The notes under the pieces are model-generated. The model was not told where the DNA came from. It ran no database searches and saw only the letters and a program-made list of their open reading frames with translations. Made by a program: the position numbers and the translations under genes. DNA of 12,225 bases, from positions 1-12,225 of the forward strand of contig CALQCV020000032.1 of the NCBI GenBank assembly GCA_943329165.2, read 5' to 3'. Position 1 is the first letter of the stretch; each line of letters starts with the position of its first letter. This document shows positions 1-6,158 of the stretch, one piece after another. The DNA is from Candidatus Nitrotoga sp. CP45. Lineage in GTDB: Bacteria; Bacteroidota; Bacteroidia; Flavobacteriales; Flavobacteriaceae.

Positions 1-1038
1 AGCTAAAACACCACACATGTGAAATAACATACGGGCACCAACATTGCCGTCCCAATCATCATTTTCTCCGGGCGCAACTTCTACCAAATCAAAGCCAATA
101 ATTTCTTTTTCACTTGCTGCTAATTTGTTAAACAAATAAGTAGCTTGTTCAAATGAAAATCCACCAGGAACCGGTGTTCCAGTATTTGGACAATACCAAG
201 AATACAATCCATCTATATCAAAAGAAATACAAACTTTTTGTGGTAATGTAGCTATGATAGCATCGCATTGCTCTTCCCAAGTTTTACCTGCAAAGGTTTC
301 CGCTTTCAAATCGGCATCAGTATTTACCAAAACTCTTCCGTTTGATTGTTGCACCACTTCAACTTCCTGCTCACAGAAATCGCGAATCCCAAGCTGAACT
401 ATTTTTGAAATCTGAGGAATCTGCAGAGCATTATACATTATTGATGCATGCGAAAAGGTAAATCCCTCGTAGGCAATTCTCAAATCCATATGTGCATCTA
501 AATGCAAAATTCCAAAGTTGTCATGTATGCTTGCCAAAGCTTCATAATAGCCTAATGGCGTTGAATGATCGCCTCCAAGAAGGACTACTTTTTTGCCTTG
601 CTTCGTCCAAAACAAAACTTTTTCTTTGACTTCGGTATGCAAATCGCGACATACTTTATTAATGGTCTCCAAGTCGGAAAGTAAGCTTGGATGATTATTT
701 AAATCTTCTCCTTTTTCGAGTGCCTGAATTATGGGTTGTGCTAATGCTTTGTAGCTGTTTGAATTAATTTTCCACTGCTCTGGTGCTTCATCATAGTAAA
801 TTCCGAGTTTCCATAGCTCGGGAAAATCCTGATGGTTTAAATCTACCTGAAAAGAAGCATCCAAAACCGCTTTAGGACCGTGTGAAGCTCCGGCGCCATA
901 ACTTACGGTTACTTCCCACGGCACAGGAATTATAATAATTTCTGATTGTTCTGCCGAAAAGGGTAATCCAAAGATGGTTGCATCTGCTAAACCCGGCTGG
1001 CTTGGGTCAAAAGTAGCTATGATTTGTTGTTTGGTCAT
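1..1038 (-). CDS. Arginase/agmatinase/formimidoylglutamase-family ureohydrolase (C-terminus cut by window edge)
   Basis: A reading frame of 346 codons is open from the ATG at 1038 to the window edge, so the C-terminus is missing. It carries the binuclear manganese site of the ureohydrolase family: GGDHS (His158), DAHMD (Asp181, His183, Asp185) and SFDID (Asp274, Asp276), followed by PNTGTPVPGG (284-293) and a late acidic residue in DLVEVAP (Glu320). Family members hydrolyse a guanidino or formimino group from arginine, agmatine or formimidoylglutamate in the cytoplasm. The sequence alone does not fix the substrate; long Bacteroidota members are often annotated as formimidoylglutamase or arginase. 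After SFDIDG the protein reads LYSWYC, where many relatives have a D-P pair. It has its own promoter at 1060-1090 and follows the peptidase terminator, so it is transcribed separately from the peptidase gene. The family call is secure and the exact reaction is open. Confidence 0.9.
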   Translation of the reverse strand, partial: MTKQQIIATFDPSQPGLADATIFGLPFSAEQSEIIIIPVPWEVTVSYGAGASHGPKAVLDASFQVDLNHQDFPELWKLGIYYDEAPEQWKINSNSYKALAQPIIQALEKGEDLNNHPSLLSDLETINKVCRDLHTEVKEKVLFWTKQGKKVVLLGGDHSTPLGYYEALASIHDNFGILHLDAHMDLRIAYEGFTFSHASIMYNALQIPQISKIVQLGIRDFCEQEVEVVQQSNGRVLVNTDADLKAETFAGKTWEEQCDAIIATLPQKVCISFDIDGLYSWYCPNTGTPVPGGFSFEQATYLFNKLAASEKEIIGFDLVEVAPGENDDWDGNVGARMLFHMCGVLA

Positions 1039-1059
1039 TAGGTATAAGTTATAAGGTGA

Positions 1060-1090
1060 CAAAGTTATCCCGAAACTTTGGGATTGCAAA
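1060..1090 (-). promoter_or_regulatory. Bacteroidota-type promoter of the ureohydrolase gene
   Basis: On the minus strand a perfect -33 TTTG (1090-1087) is separated by 19 nt from a perfect -7 TAACTTTG (1067-1060), matching the Bacteroidota sigma consensus TTTG/TAnnTTTG. The predicted leader is about 15 nt to the ATG at 1038. The spacer holds an imperfect palindrome (1069-1084) with CCC/GGG and AAA/TTT arms, which could be an operator but may be chance. Two 7-nt units of the type CTTATAA/CTTATAC lie between the -7 box and the start codon (1042-1055). Confidence 0.75.
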
Positions 1091-1109
1091 GTATTTTTGG
1101 TGTGGATGT

Positions 1110-1147
1110 AAAAAAAGAAAACCACAATACTTTCGCATTATGGTCTT
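1110..1147 (-). terminator. Rho-independent terminator of the M36-like peptidase gene
   Basis: In minus-strand RNA the arms 1144-1135 and 1130-1121 form a 10-bp stem (including G-U pairs) closed by a GAAA tetraloop, with up to three more pairs below it. The stem is followed by a tract that is almost all T (TTTTCTTTTTTT, 1121-1110). It begins about 25 nt after the peptidase stop codon and ends upstream of the ureohydrolase promoter, so it separates the two genes. Confidence 0.8.
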
Positions 1148-1170
1148 TCTTTATTTGTTAAAGAGTTGAT

Positions 1171-3225
1171 TTATTCTTTTATGAATTTATATGATACTTT
1201 GGCCGTGTTGAAATACACATTATAAATACCTTTAGCTAAAGAAGCAATATCAATACTTTCATCGTTAGAAGTTAACCGTTTTGTATAAATTGTTTGTCCT
1301 AACATATTGTAGATAGTAATACTTTCATTACTGTCAAAATCCCCTTTAATATTTAATACATTAGAAGCCGGATTTGGATACAAAACAAAATTATTTTTTA
1401 CATTGTCTTCAACTCCTAAGAAAGGTGTAATTGTAAGTTGGAAAGTTCTTGTTACTGAAGTAACACTTGTTGCAACCATCGTAATTGTGTATGTCCCCGG
1501 CACTAAAACTGTCGCAGCAGCTGGACTTTGTGTTAATGTTGCATCACAATTCGCTGTAATTGGATTAGCCAAAGTTGCATAGCTGGGTAAAGTATACGTA
1601 TTCGTAGCATCGGCAGCAACAGTCTGATTAGCTATCGAAGCCATAGTCAATCCTAAAGCTGGCATATCATAGCCTTTACCAGTAAACTTTTGAGTAAACA
1701 CCTGAATGTCTGCACATGGGAAATTCAAATTGATAGCAGCCTGCCTTACAGCTATCGCTGCAACTTGCTGAGTGCTTGAACTATTAGTCGATGCTAAACC
1801 GTTTAGGAAAGCCTTATCTGTTTTTTCTCTACCAACTACATCCCATATTTGCATTAAGGCAGTTGCCCATATTTGACCATCTGTATGTATTGAATTAGTT
1901 AAAGAGGTTGGATAAATACCACTATAGTTTGTTGACCTTCCGGTCCAGCAAACATTGTGACCATCCCAACTAAACATGTATTGAGAAGCAGGATCTGCTG
2001 CTGTCCATTGGTTTAAACTTCTGCTATAAGATTGCGCCCAATAATCTCCATTACCTTCTCCAATTAAATTTGACGAAGAACCGTTAGTCATCCAATCATG
2101 TAGCCCATGCCCTAACTCATGTAAAATAACATCTGCATCTTCAGCATCATCGACACATCCTTCTCCAAAAGATAATTGATCGCTTGATGGGGAAAAAGAA
2201 GAATTGTCTGCTCCATTCCATCCTGACGGGTCAAATCTAAGTACCCCTGAATTTGACTGAGGCTTACAGGTAATTCCTAATGTTTCTTTTATATATCGCA
2301 AGCTTTTATCCAAATGATAAAACGCATTAACCGCTTCAAAATTATCCTGGTCTCTCGTATAATTAAACTCGTTAGTTGCTTGTGTAAATAATCCCTTAGA
2401 CGGTGCTTCAAAGTCTAAAATTTCAACATAAGTGCTCTTTAATTTATAAACACCAGCTGTCAAATCAATTTCAGGTAATGTTACCGTTGTTCTAGCCGCT
2501 GCTAATTGGGTCGTGTTGGCATCACTCCCATCAACATAACCTGAAGTATTATAAGGAACACGTGCGGCCGACAACGGATCACTCAAATAAACCATAGCGG
2601 TTCCTGTTACATAAGCTAATGGAGCCATTGCTGAAGTTTTAGATACCTTTCCAGCCTTTTTTACATTCTCATTTTTATGGTGTTTTAGTGAAACTTCCTC
2701 TGTACTTAAAACGGTTGCGTTTTGCGCATCAATTAAAACTTCCCAGGTTCCATTTCCAATCTGGAAGTTTGTAATAACACGGTAAACTAATTTTGTTTGA
2801 CCGTTAACTTTTGCAACCAGTAACTTATTTTCTGAAACTGTATATTCTCCCGGGAATTTTAAGTTTTCTTTTGACACATTTAAAGCAGCCTCTTTAGAAA
2901 GACTTGGCGTTGTACTAATATTTTCAATAGTGGCATTATAGGAATCTGAGGTAAAAACCAATTCATTACTTGGATTGAAATTTATTACAATTTCTGATTG
3001 ATATACAGGTACATCGTTCATCATTTGTTGAAAACGAAGTGTTTCTCCGGCTGAGCTTTTAAACACAAATGATAATTTGAATGTGTCAGAAGATTTAATC
3101 TTTAAATCTTGGACATGATTCGCTATCCATTGCCTTGCTGCTGCTTCGTTATTAGAAACTTGGGCAAAACCAGAGAATGAAATTAGAGTCAATATTAAAG
3201 TGGAGAAATGTAATTTTAATTGCAT
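1171..3225 (-). CDS. Secreted M36 (fungalysin)-like zinc metallopeptidase with T9SS sorting domain
   Basis: This 684-residue protein is probably an extracellular zinc endopeptidase made as a zymogen. Residues 1-21 form a Sec signal peptide ending in FSGFAQ. Residues about 40-180 resemble the FTP/PepSY propeptide found in fungalysin- and thermolysin-type proteases. The catalytic domain has the zinc motif HELGH (His369, Glu370, His373) and a third ligand candidate, Glu390, in GEGNGDYWA. The segment IHTDGQIWATAL (446-457) matches the M36 region with a conserved His upstream of GxIWA. Residues about 527-600 look like a beta-sandwich (HYR-like) module. The end, from about 612 (FVLYPNPASNVLNI) to KVSYKFIKE, is a type A T9SS C-terminal sorting domain, so the protein should cross the outer membrane through the Por system and be released or anchored. 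It follows kynU by 75 nt, has a candidate promoter of its own, and ends at a strong terminator. The substrate is unknown. Confidence 0.9.
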   Translation of the reverse strand: MQLKLHFSTLILTLISFSGFAQVSNNEAAARQWIANHVQDLKIKSSDTFKLSFVFKSSAGETLRFQQMMNDVPVYQSEIVINFNPSNELVFTSDSYNATIENISTTPSLSKEAALNVSKENLKFPGEYTVSENKLLVAKVNGQTKLVYRVITNFQIGNGTWEVLIDAQNATVLSTEEVSLKHHKNENVKKAGKVSKTSAMAPLAYVTGTAMVYLSDPLSAARVPYNTSGYVDGSDANTTQLAAARTTVTLPEIDLTAGVYKLKSTYVEILDFEAPSKGLFTQATNEFNYTRDQDNFEAVNAFYHLDKSLRYIKETLGITCKPQSNSGVLRFDPSGWNGADNSSFSPSSDQLSFGEGCVDDAEDADVILHELGHGLHDWMTNGSSSNLIGEGNGDYWAQSYSRSLNQWTAADPASQYMFSWDGHNVCWTGRSTNYSGIYPTSLTNSIHTDGQIWATALMQIWDVVGREKTDKAFLNGLASTNSSSTQQVAAIAVRQAAINLNFPCADIQVFTQKFTGKGYDMPALGLTMASIANQTVAADATNTYTLPSYATLANPITANCDATLTQSPAAATVLVPGTYTITMVATSVTSVTRTFQLTITPFLGVEDNVKNNFVLYPNPASNVLNIKGDFDSNESITIYNMLGQTIYTKRLTSNDESIDIASLAKGIYNVYFNTAKVSYKFIKE

Positions 3226-3269
3226 TTTTTTAAACAGTTAATTAAGTGGTATTTGTTAATAAATCTATA

Positions 3270-3300
3270 CAAATCAACGAATTGTTTTTTAGAAAACAAA
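3270..3300 (-). promoter_or_regulatory. Candidate promoter of the M36-like peptidase gene
   Basis: Minus-strand TTTG (3300-3297) is followed after 19 nt by TTGATTTG (3277-3270), which matches the -7 consensus TAnnTTTG at all fixed positions but one. A 7-bp inverted repeat (TTGTTTT/AAAACAA, 3282-3299) lies inside the same interval. It directly follows the kynU stop, but no T-run follows it in the minus direction, so it is a poor terminator. Read-through from kynU is also possible. Confidence 0.4.
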
Positions 3301-4584
3301 TTAATTTACTGTTAAAATTCCTTGTTTTAGTATTTGTCCGAAATCATACATGTCTTCATAAGAACAGTAAAAAGGAACGGGTGCCAATCGGATTACATTT
3401 GGTTCTCGCCAATCGGTAATTACGCCGTTTTTCATTAAATAATCAAACAAACTTTTGCCTTGTCCGTGCAGAAAAACCGAAAGCTGACAGGCTCTTTCTT
3501 CTTGATTTGCTGGCGTGATAATTTCAAATTCTGTTCCGTCAATTGCCGCATCGATTTCATGTAAGATGAATTCTAAATAGGCTGTCATTTTGTTTCTTTT
3601 TGCAATTAGTTTGTCCATTCCAACTTCTGCAAATAGTTCTACCGAAGCCAAATAAGGGGCCAAAGACAATATGGGTAAATTACTCACTTGCCAACCGTCT
3701 GCACCGACAATTGGGTCAAATTTTGGTTCCATCAAAAAGCGTCTTTCTTTGTTTTGTGCCCACCAACCGCCAAATCGCGCCAAGTCTTTATTGGTATGAT
3801 GTTTCTCATGAATAAAACAACCCGAAGCATTTCCGGGTCCGGAATTCATGTATTTATAAGAACACCAAGCAGCAAAATCTATATTCCAATCGTGTAATTC
3901 TAATTTTATATTTCCGGCTGCATGAGCTAGGTCGAAACCTACTATTGCGCCGGCTGTGTGACCCGCCTCGGTTATGGTTTTCATATCGAAAACTTGTCCC
4001 GTGTAATAGTTTACGCCACCAATTAATACCAAGGCTAATTCGTTGCCAACTTCGTCAATTTTGGCCAAAATATCTTCTAAACGAATGTTGTGCTCGCCTT
4101 CTCTTCTTTTGATTTCTACTATCGCATCTTCTGGTTTATATCCGTGAAAATGGACTTGACTTTGGAACATGTATTGATCAGAAGGAAATGCTTTTTCTTC
4201 ACAAATGATTTTGTAACGCGTTTTTGTAGGTTGATAAAACGACACCATTAGCAAGTGTAAATTCACAGTTAACGTATTCATCACCGTAATTTCGGACGGT
4301 TTTGCTCCGACTAATTTACTCAACGGGTTAGCAAATCGTTCGTGATAATCCCACCAAGGTTTTTCGGCATAGAAATGTCCTTCAACCGCAAGAGTTGACC
4401 AGTCATTCATCACCTCATCAACATATTGTTTGGTGCGTTTAGACTGCAATCCCAATGAATTTCCAGTAAAGTAGATTACGTTTTTACCATTGTATTGCGG
4501 AAATAAAAATTCACTGCGATAGTGTTTTAATTCGTCTTGTCTGTCAAGTTGTTGGGCAAATTCACGTGTGTTTTGGAAAATCAT
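3301..4584 (-). CDS. kynU: Kynureninase
   Basis: This 427-residue protein is a full-length PLP-dependent fold type I kynureninase, which cleaves L-kynurenine (or 3-hydroxykynurenine) to anthranilate (or 3-hydroxyanthranilate) plus alanine. Family signatures include FTGNSLGL (39-46), EGHF with the EKPWWDYHERF segment (68-84), FDLAHAAG (217-224, with Asp218 and His221 near the PLP), and CSYKYMNSGPG (241-251), where Lys244 is the expected Schiff-base lysine. RFGGWWAQ (270-277) follows. The cytoplasmic enzyme works in tryptophan breakdown and in the eukaryote-like de novo NAD route; no other gene of either route is visible here. The ATG at 4584 gives the usual family N-terminus. A weak -7-like sequence TACTTTTA (4612-4605) lies just upstream. 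No good terminator follows, and the peptidase gene starts 75 nt downstream. Confidence 0.96.
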   Translation of the reverse strand: MIFQNTREFAQQLDRQDELKHYRSEFLFPQYNGKNVIYFTGNSLGLQSKRTKQYVDEVMNDWSTLAVEGHFYAEKPWWDYHERFANPLSKLVGAKPSEITVMNTLTVNLHLLMVSFYQPTKTRYKIICEEKAFPSDQYMFQSQVHFHGYKPEDAIVEIKRREGEHNIRLEDILAKIDEVGNELALVLIGGVNYYTGQVFDMKTITEAGHTAGAIVGFDLAHAAGNIKLELHDWNIDFAAWCSYKYMNSGPGNASGCFIHEKHHTNKDLARFGGWWAQNKERRFLMEPKFDPIVGADGWQVSNLPILSLAPYLASVELFAEVGMDKLIAKRNKMTAYLEFILHEIDAAIDGTEFEIITPANQEERACQLSVFLHGQGKSLFDYLMKNGVITDWREPNVIRLAPVPFYCSYEDMYDFGQILKQGILTVN

Positions 4585-4630
4585 TGGTGTTGTAATTTAT
4601 GTCGTAAAAGTATTGAAAAAAAAATTATTT

Positions 4631-4670
4631 CACAGAGATACGCGGAGAAACTCAGAGATGCACAGAGTTT
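4631..4670. repeat. Degenerate tandem repeat with 10-nt period (CACAGAGAtn family)
   Basis: Four consecutive 10-nt units align in register from 4631 (for example CACAGAGATA and CTCAGAGATG). A second block of the same family lies at 7431-7470. It is non-coding and sits in the kynU upstream region, about 45 nt from the kynU start. Sequences of this cacagaga type are seen dispersed in many bacterial genomes; their function is unknown. Confidence 0.6.
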
Positions 4671-4690
4671 AAAATCCGAATCTTTTTTTG

Positions 4691-4780
4691 CGCTGACGAA
4701 TGAATCTAGCCCTGATGGGAGCTGGCTACCGTGTAGCGCGGACAGCAGGAACATGGTTTAAAGAATGCCGAAAGTTTGGC
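4691..4780. ncRNA. Candidate structured RNA or dispersed intergenic element
   Basis: The GC content jumps in this stretch between queA and kynU. On the plus strand, arms pair in nested fashion: CCT (4711-4713) with AGG (4747-4749), GCTG (4721-4724) with CAGC (4743-4746), and a perfect hairpin GCTAC-CGT-GTAGC (4725-4737). A further GCC/GGC pair flanks 4767-4780. The ends AGCCCTGAT and GACAGCAGGA look familiar to me as a dispersed Flavobacteriia intergenic sequence, possibly related to the Flavo-1 RNA motif, but this is from memory and was not checked. The transcribed strand is not known. No protein frame here is convincing. Confidence 0.35.
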
Positions 4781-4784
4781 TCGT

Positions 4785-4813
4785 AAAAAATCCCGCCACT
4801 GCTGACAGGATTT
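4785..4813 (-). terminator. Rho-independent terminator of queA
   Basis: In minus-strand RNA, 4813-4804 pairs with 4797-4788 to give a 10-bp stem (with two U-G pairs) around a 6-nt loop AGCAGT. The 3' arm runs into TTTTTT (4790-4785). It begins 37 nt after the queA stop codon and should separate queA from kynU. Confidence 0.75.
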
Positions 4814-4850
4814 ATTTTAGTATTTGTTGAGAATCTGAAACAAGTTCAGA

Positions 4851-5900
4851 TTAAATAATCAACATCGCGTCTCCATAAGAATAGAAACGGTATTCTTCTT
4901 TGATTGCTTCTTCGTATGCTTTTTTCATCAAATCATGACCGCAAAACGCAGAAACCATCATCAATAAGGTCGATTTTGGCGTGTGGAAATTGGTTACCAT
5001 ACAATCGGCAATGCTGAAATCATGTGGTGGAAAAATGAATTTATTCGTCCAGCCTGTAAACGGATTTAAGGATCTTTGTGATGAAACAGAACTTTCAATA
5101 GCACGCATTGAAGTCGTTCCGATACAACACACTTTGCTCTTTCTTGCCTTGGCGCTGTTTACAATATCGCAAGCTTTTTGTGTAATGATTAACTCTTCGG
5201 AGTCCATTTTATGTTTTGACAAATCTTCCACTTCTACTGGGTTAAATGTCCCCAAACCTACATGCAATGTGACTTCGGCAAAGTTAATTCCTTTGATTTC
5301 TAATTTCTTTAGAAGATGTTTAGAAAAGTGTAAACCAGCTGTAGGAGCAGCAACTGCGCCTTCTTCTTTGGCATAAATCGTTTGGTAACGTTCGGCATCT
5401 TCCTCGGTTACTTCACGGTTGATGTATTTTGGGATTGGCGTTTCGCCAAGTTCTGTTAATTTTTTTCTGAATTCTTCATACGAACCATCATATAAAAAAC
5501 GCAATGTTCTTCCACGCGACGTAGTATTATCAATTACCTCGGCAACTAACGAATCGTCTTCGCCAAAATAGAGTTTGTTGCCAATTCTGATTTTACGCGC
5601 CGGATCAACTAAAACATCCCAAAGGCGTTGCTCTGCATTTAATTCTCTTAACAAGAAAACTTCAATACGCGCGCCTGTTTTTTCTTTGTTTCCATACATA
5701 CGAGCCGGAAAAACTTTGGTATTGTTCAAAATCATTACATCGCCATCATCAAAATACTCGATAATGTCTTTGAATTGTTTGTGTTCGATAGTTTTTGTTT
5801 TTCTGTTGACAACCATTAACCTGGCTTCGTCTCTGTTTTCTGCTGGGAATTCCGCTAATAATTCGGATGGAAGATTGAACTGGAAATGAGATAATTTCAT
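4851..5900 (-). CDS. queA: S-adenosylmethionine:tRNA ribosyltransferase-isomerase
   Basis: This 349-residue protein matches QueA over its full usual length. The enzyme moves the ribosyl group of S-adenosylmethionine onto preQ1 at the wobble position of GUN tRNAs, giving epoxyqueuosine. Visible signatures are [13 protein letters not shown] (19-31), [11 protein letters not shown] (58-68), [11 protein letters not shown] (76-86), [10 protein letters not shown] (184-193), [10 protein letters not shown] (214-223), [12 protein letters not shown] (259-270) and [18 protein letters not shown] (304-321). The ATG at 5900 gives the standard start [11 protein letters not shown]. The gene stands alone: its promoter lies at 6003-6034, its leader of about 95 nt is filled with 7-nt repeats, and a terminator follows. 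The neighbouring tRNA-Pro has anticodon GGG and is not a queuosine substrate. Confidence 0.97.
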   Translation of the reverse strand: MKLSHFQFNLPSELLAEFPAENRDEARLMVVNRKTKTIEHKQFKDIIEYFDDGDVMILNNTKVFPARMYGNKEKTGARIEVFLLRELNAEQRLWDVLVDPARKIRIGNKLYFGEDDSLVAEVIDNTTSRGRTLRFLYDGSYEEFRKKLTELGETPIPKYINREVTEEDAERYQTIYAKEEGAVAAPTAGLHFSKHLLKKLEIKGINFAEVTLHVGLGTFNPVEVEDLSKHKMDSEELIITQKACDIVNSAKARKSKVCCIGTTSMRAIESSVSSQRSLNPFTGWTNKFIFPPHDFSIADCMVTNFHTPKSTLLMMVSAFCGHDLMKKAYEEAIKEEYRFYSYGDAMLII

Positions 5901-5903
5901 ATT

Positions 5904-5973
5904 AGGATTTTAGATTAAGGATTTATTACGCTACGCTCCATACAATTCGGCTAAGCCTCGGGTTAAGATTTAG
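5904..5973. repeat. Heptanucleotide repeat block (GATTTAG family) with embedded 34-nt unit in the queA leader
   Basis: Three 7-nt units (GATTTTA, GATTAAG, GATTTAT) run from 5906 to 5926. They are followed by a GC-richer stretch (about 5927-5960) and then by more of the same family (GGTTAAG then GATTTAG, about 5961-5973). The same heptamers occur twice inside aroA. The block ends 3 nt before the queA start codon, so nearly all of the queA 5' untranslated region is repeat-derived. Confidence 0.65.
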
Positions 5974-6002
5974 AATTCTATTACCCAAATTTAAATCGCC
6001 TG

Positions 6003-6034
6003 CAAATATACTATCGTGAGATAGCGAATGTCAA
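6003..6034 (-). promoter_or_regulatory. Bacteroidota-type promoter of queA
   Basis: Minus-strand TTG (6034-6032) is followed after 21 nt by a perfect -7 box TATATTTG (6010-6003). The predicted start is near 5996, giving a leader of about 95 nt. The spacer contains a perfect 5-bp inverted repeat CTATC-GTGA-GATAG (6011-6024), which could bind a regulator. It lies back to back with the tRNA promoter. Confidence 0.7.
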
Positions 6035-6063
6035 GTAAAAAGGAGTTTATTTTAATTTTTTAC

Positions 6064-6071
6064 TATTTTTG
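6064..6071 (+). promoter_or_regulatory. -7 box of the tRNA-Pro promoter
   Basis: TATTTTTG matches TAnnTTTG and lies 10 nt upstream of the mature tRNA 5' end, a spacing that would start transcription at or just before the tRNA. No clear -33 TTTG was found at the right distance, so the box is supported mainly by position. Confidence 0.5.
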
Positions 6072-6081
6072 CGACAGAATT

Positions 6082-6155
6082 CGGGATGTAGCGCAGCCTG
6101 GTAGCGTACTAGCATGGGGTGCTAGGGGTCGCTGGTTCGAATCCAGTCATCCCGA
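6082..6155 (+). tRNA. tRNA-Pro (anticodon GGG)
   Basis: A 74-nt cloverleaf can be drawn completely. The acceptor stem pairs CGGGATG (6082-6088) with CATCCCG (6148-6154), with discriminator A at 6155. The D stem is GCGC/GCGT. The anticodon stem CTAGC/GCTAG (6110-6114 and 6122-6126) closes the loop ATGGGGT, giving anticodon GGG, which reads CCC and CCU. The T arm is GCTGG-TTCGAAT-CCAGT. CCA is not encoded. It is the only plus-strand gene found, and its 3' end is 3 nt from the stop codon of the convergent aroA. Confidence 0.96.
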
Positions 6156-6158
6156 CTT

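Noticed and set aside
3282..3299. The 7-bp AT-rich inverted repeat after kynU as a terminator
   Set aside because: No T-run follows in the minus direction, and the sequence overlaps the candidate promoter of the peptidase gene.
4537..4761. A 74-codon plus-strand frame across the kynU start and the adjacent spacer
   Set aside because: It overlaps the kynU coding start in antisense and then runs through the 10-nt repeat and the structured element; no known motif or start signal supports it.
4981..5376. A 131-codon plus-strand frame inside queA
   Set aside because: It is fully antisense to well-conserved queA motifs and has no similarity to known proteins that I recognise.
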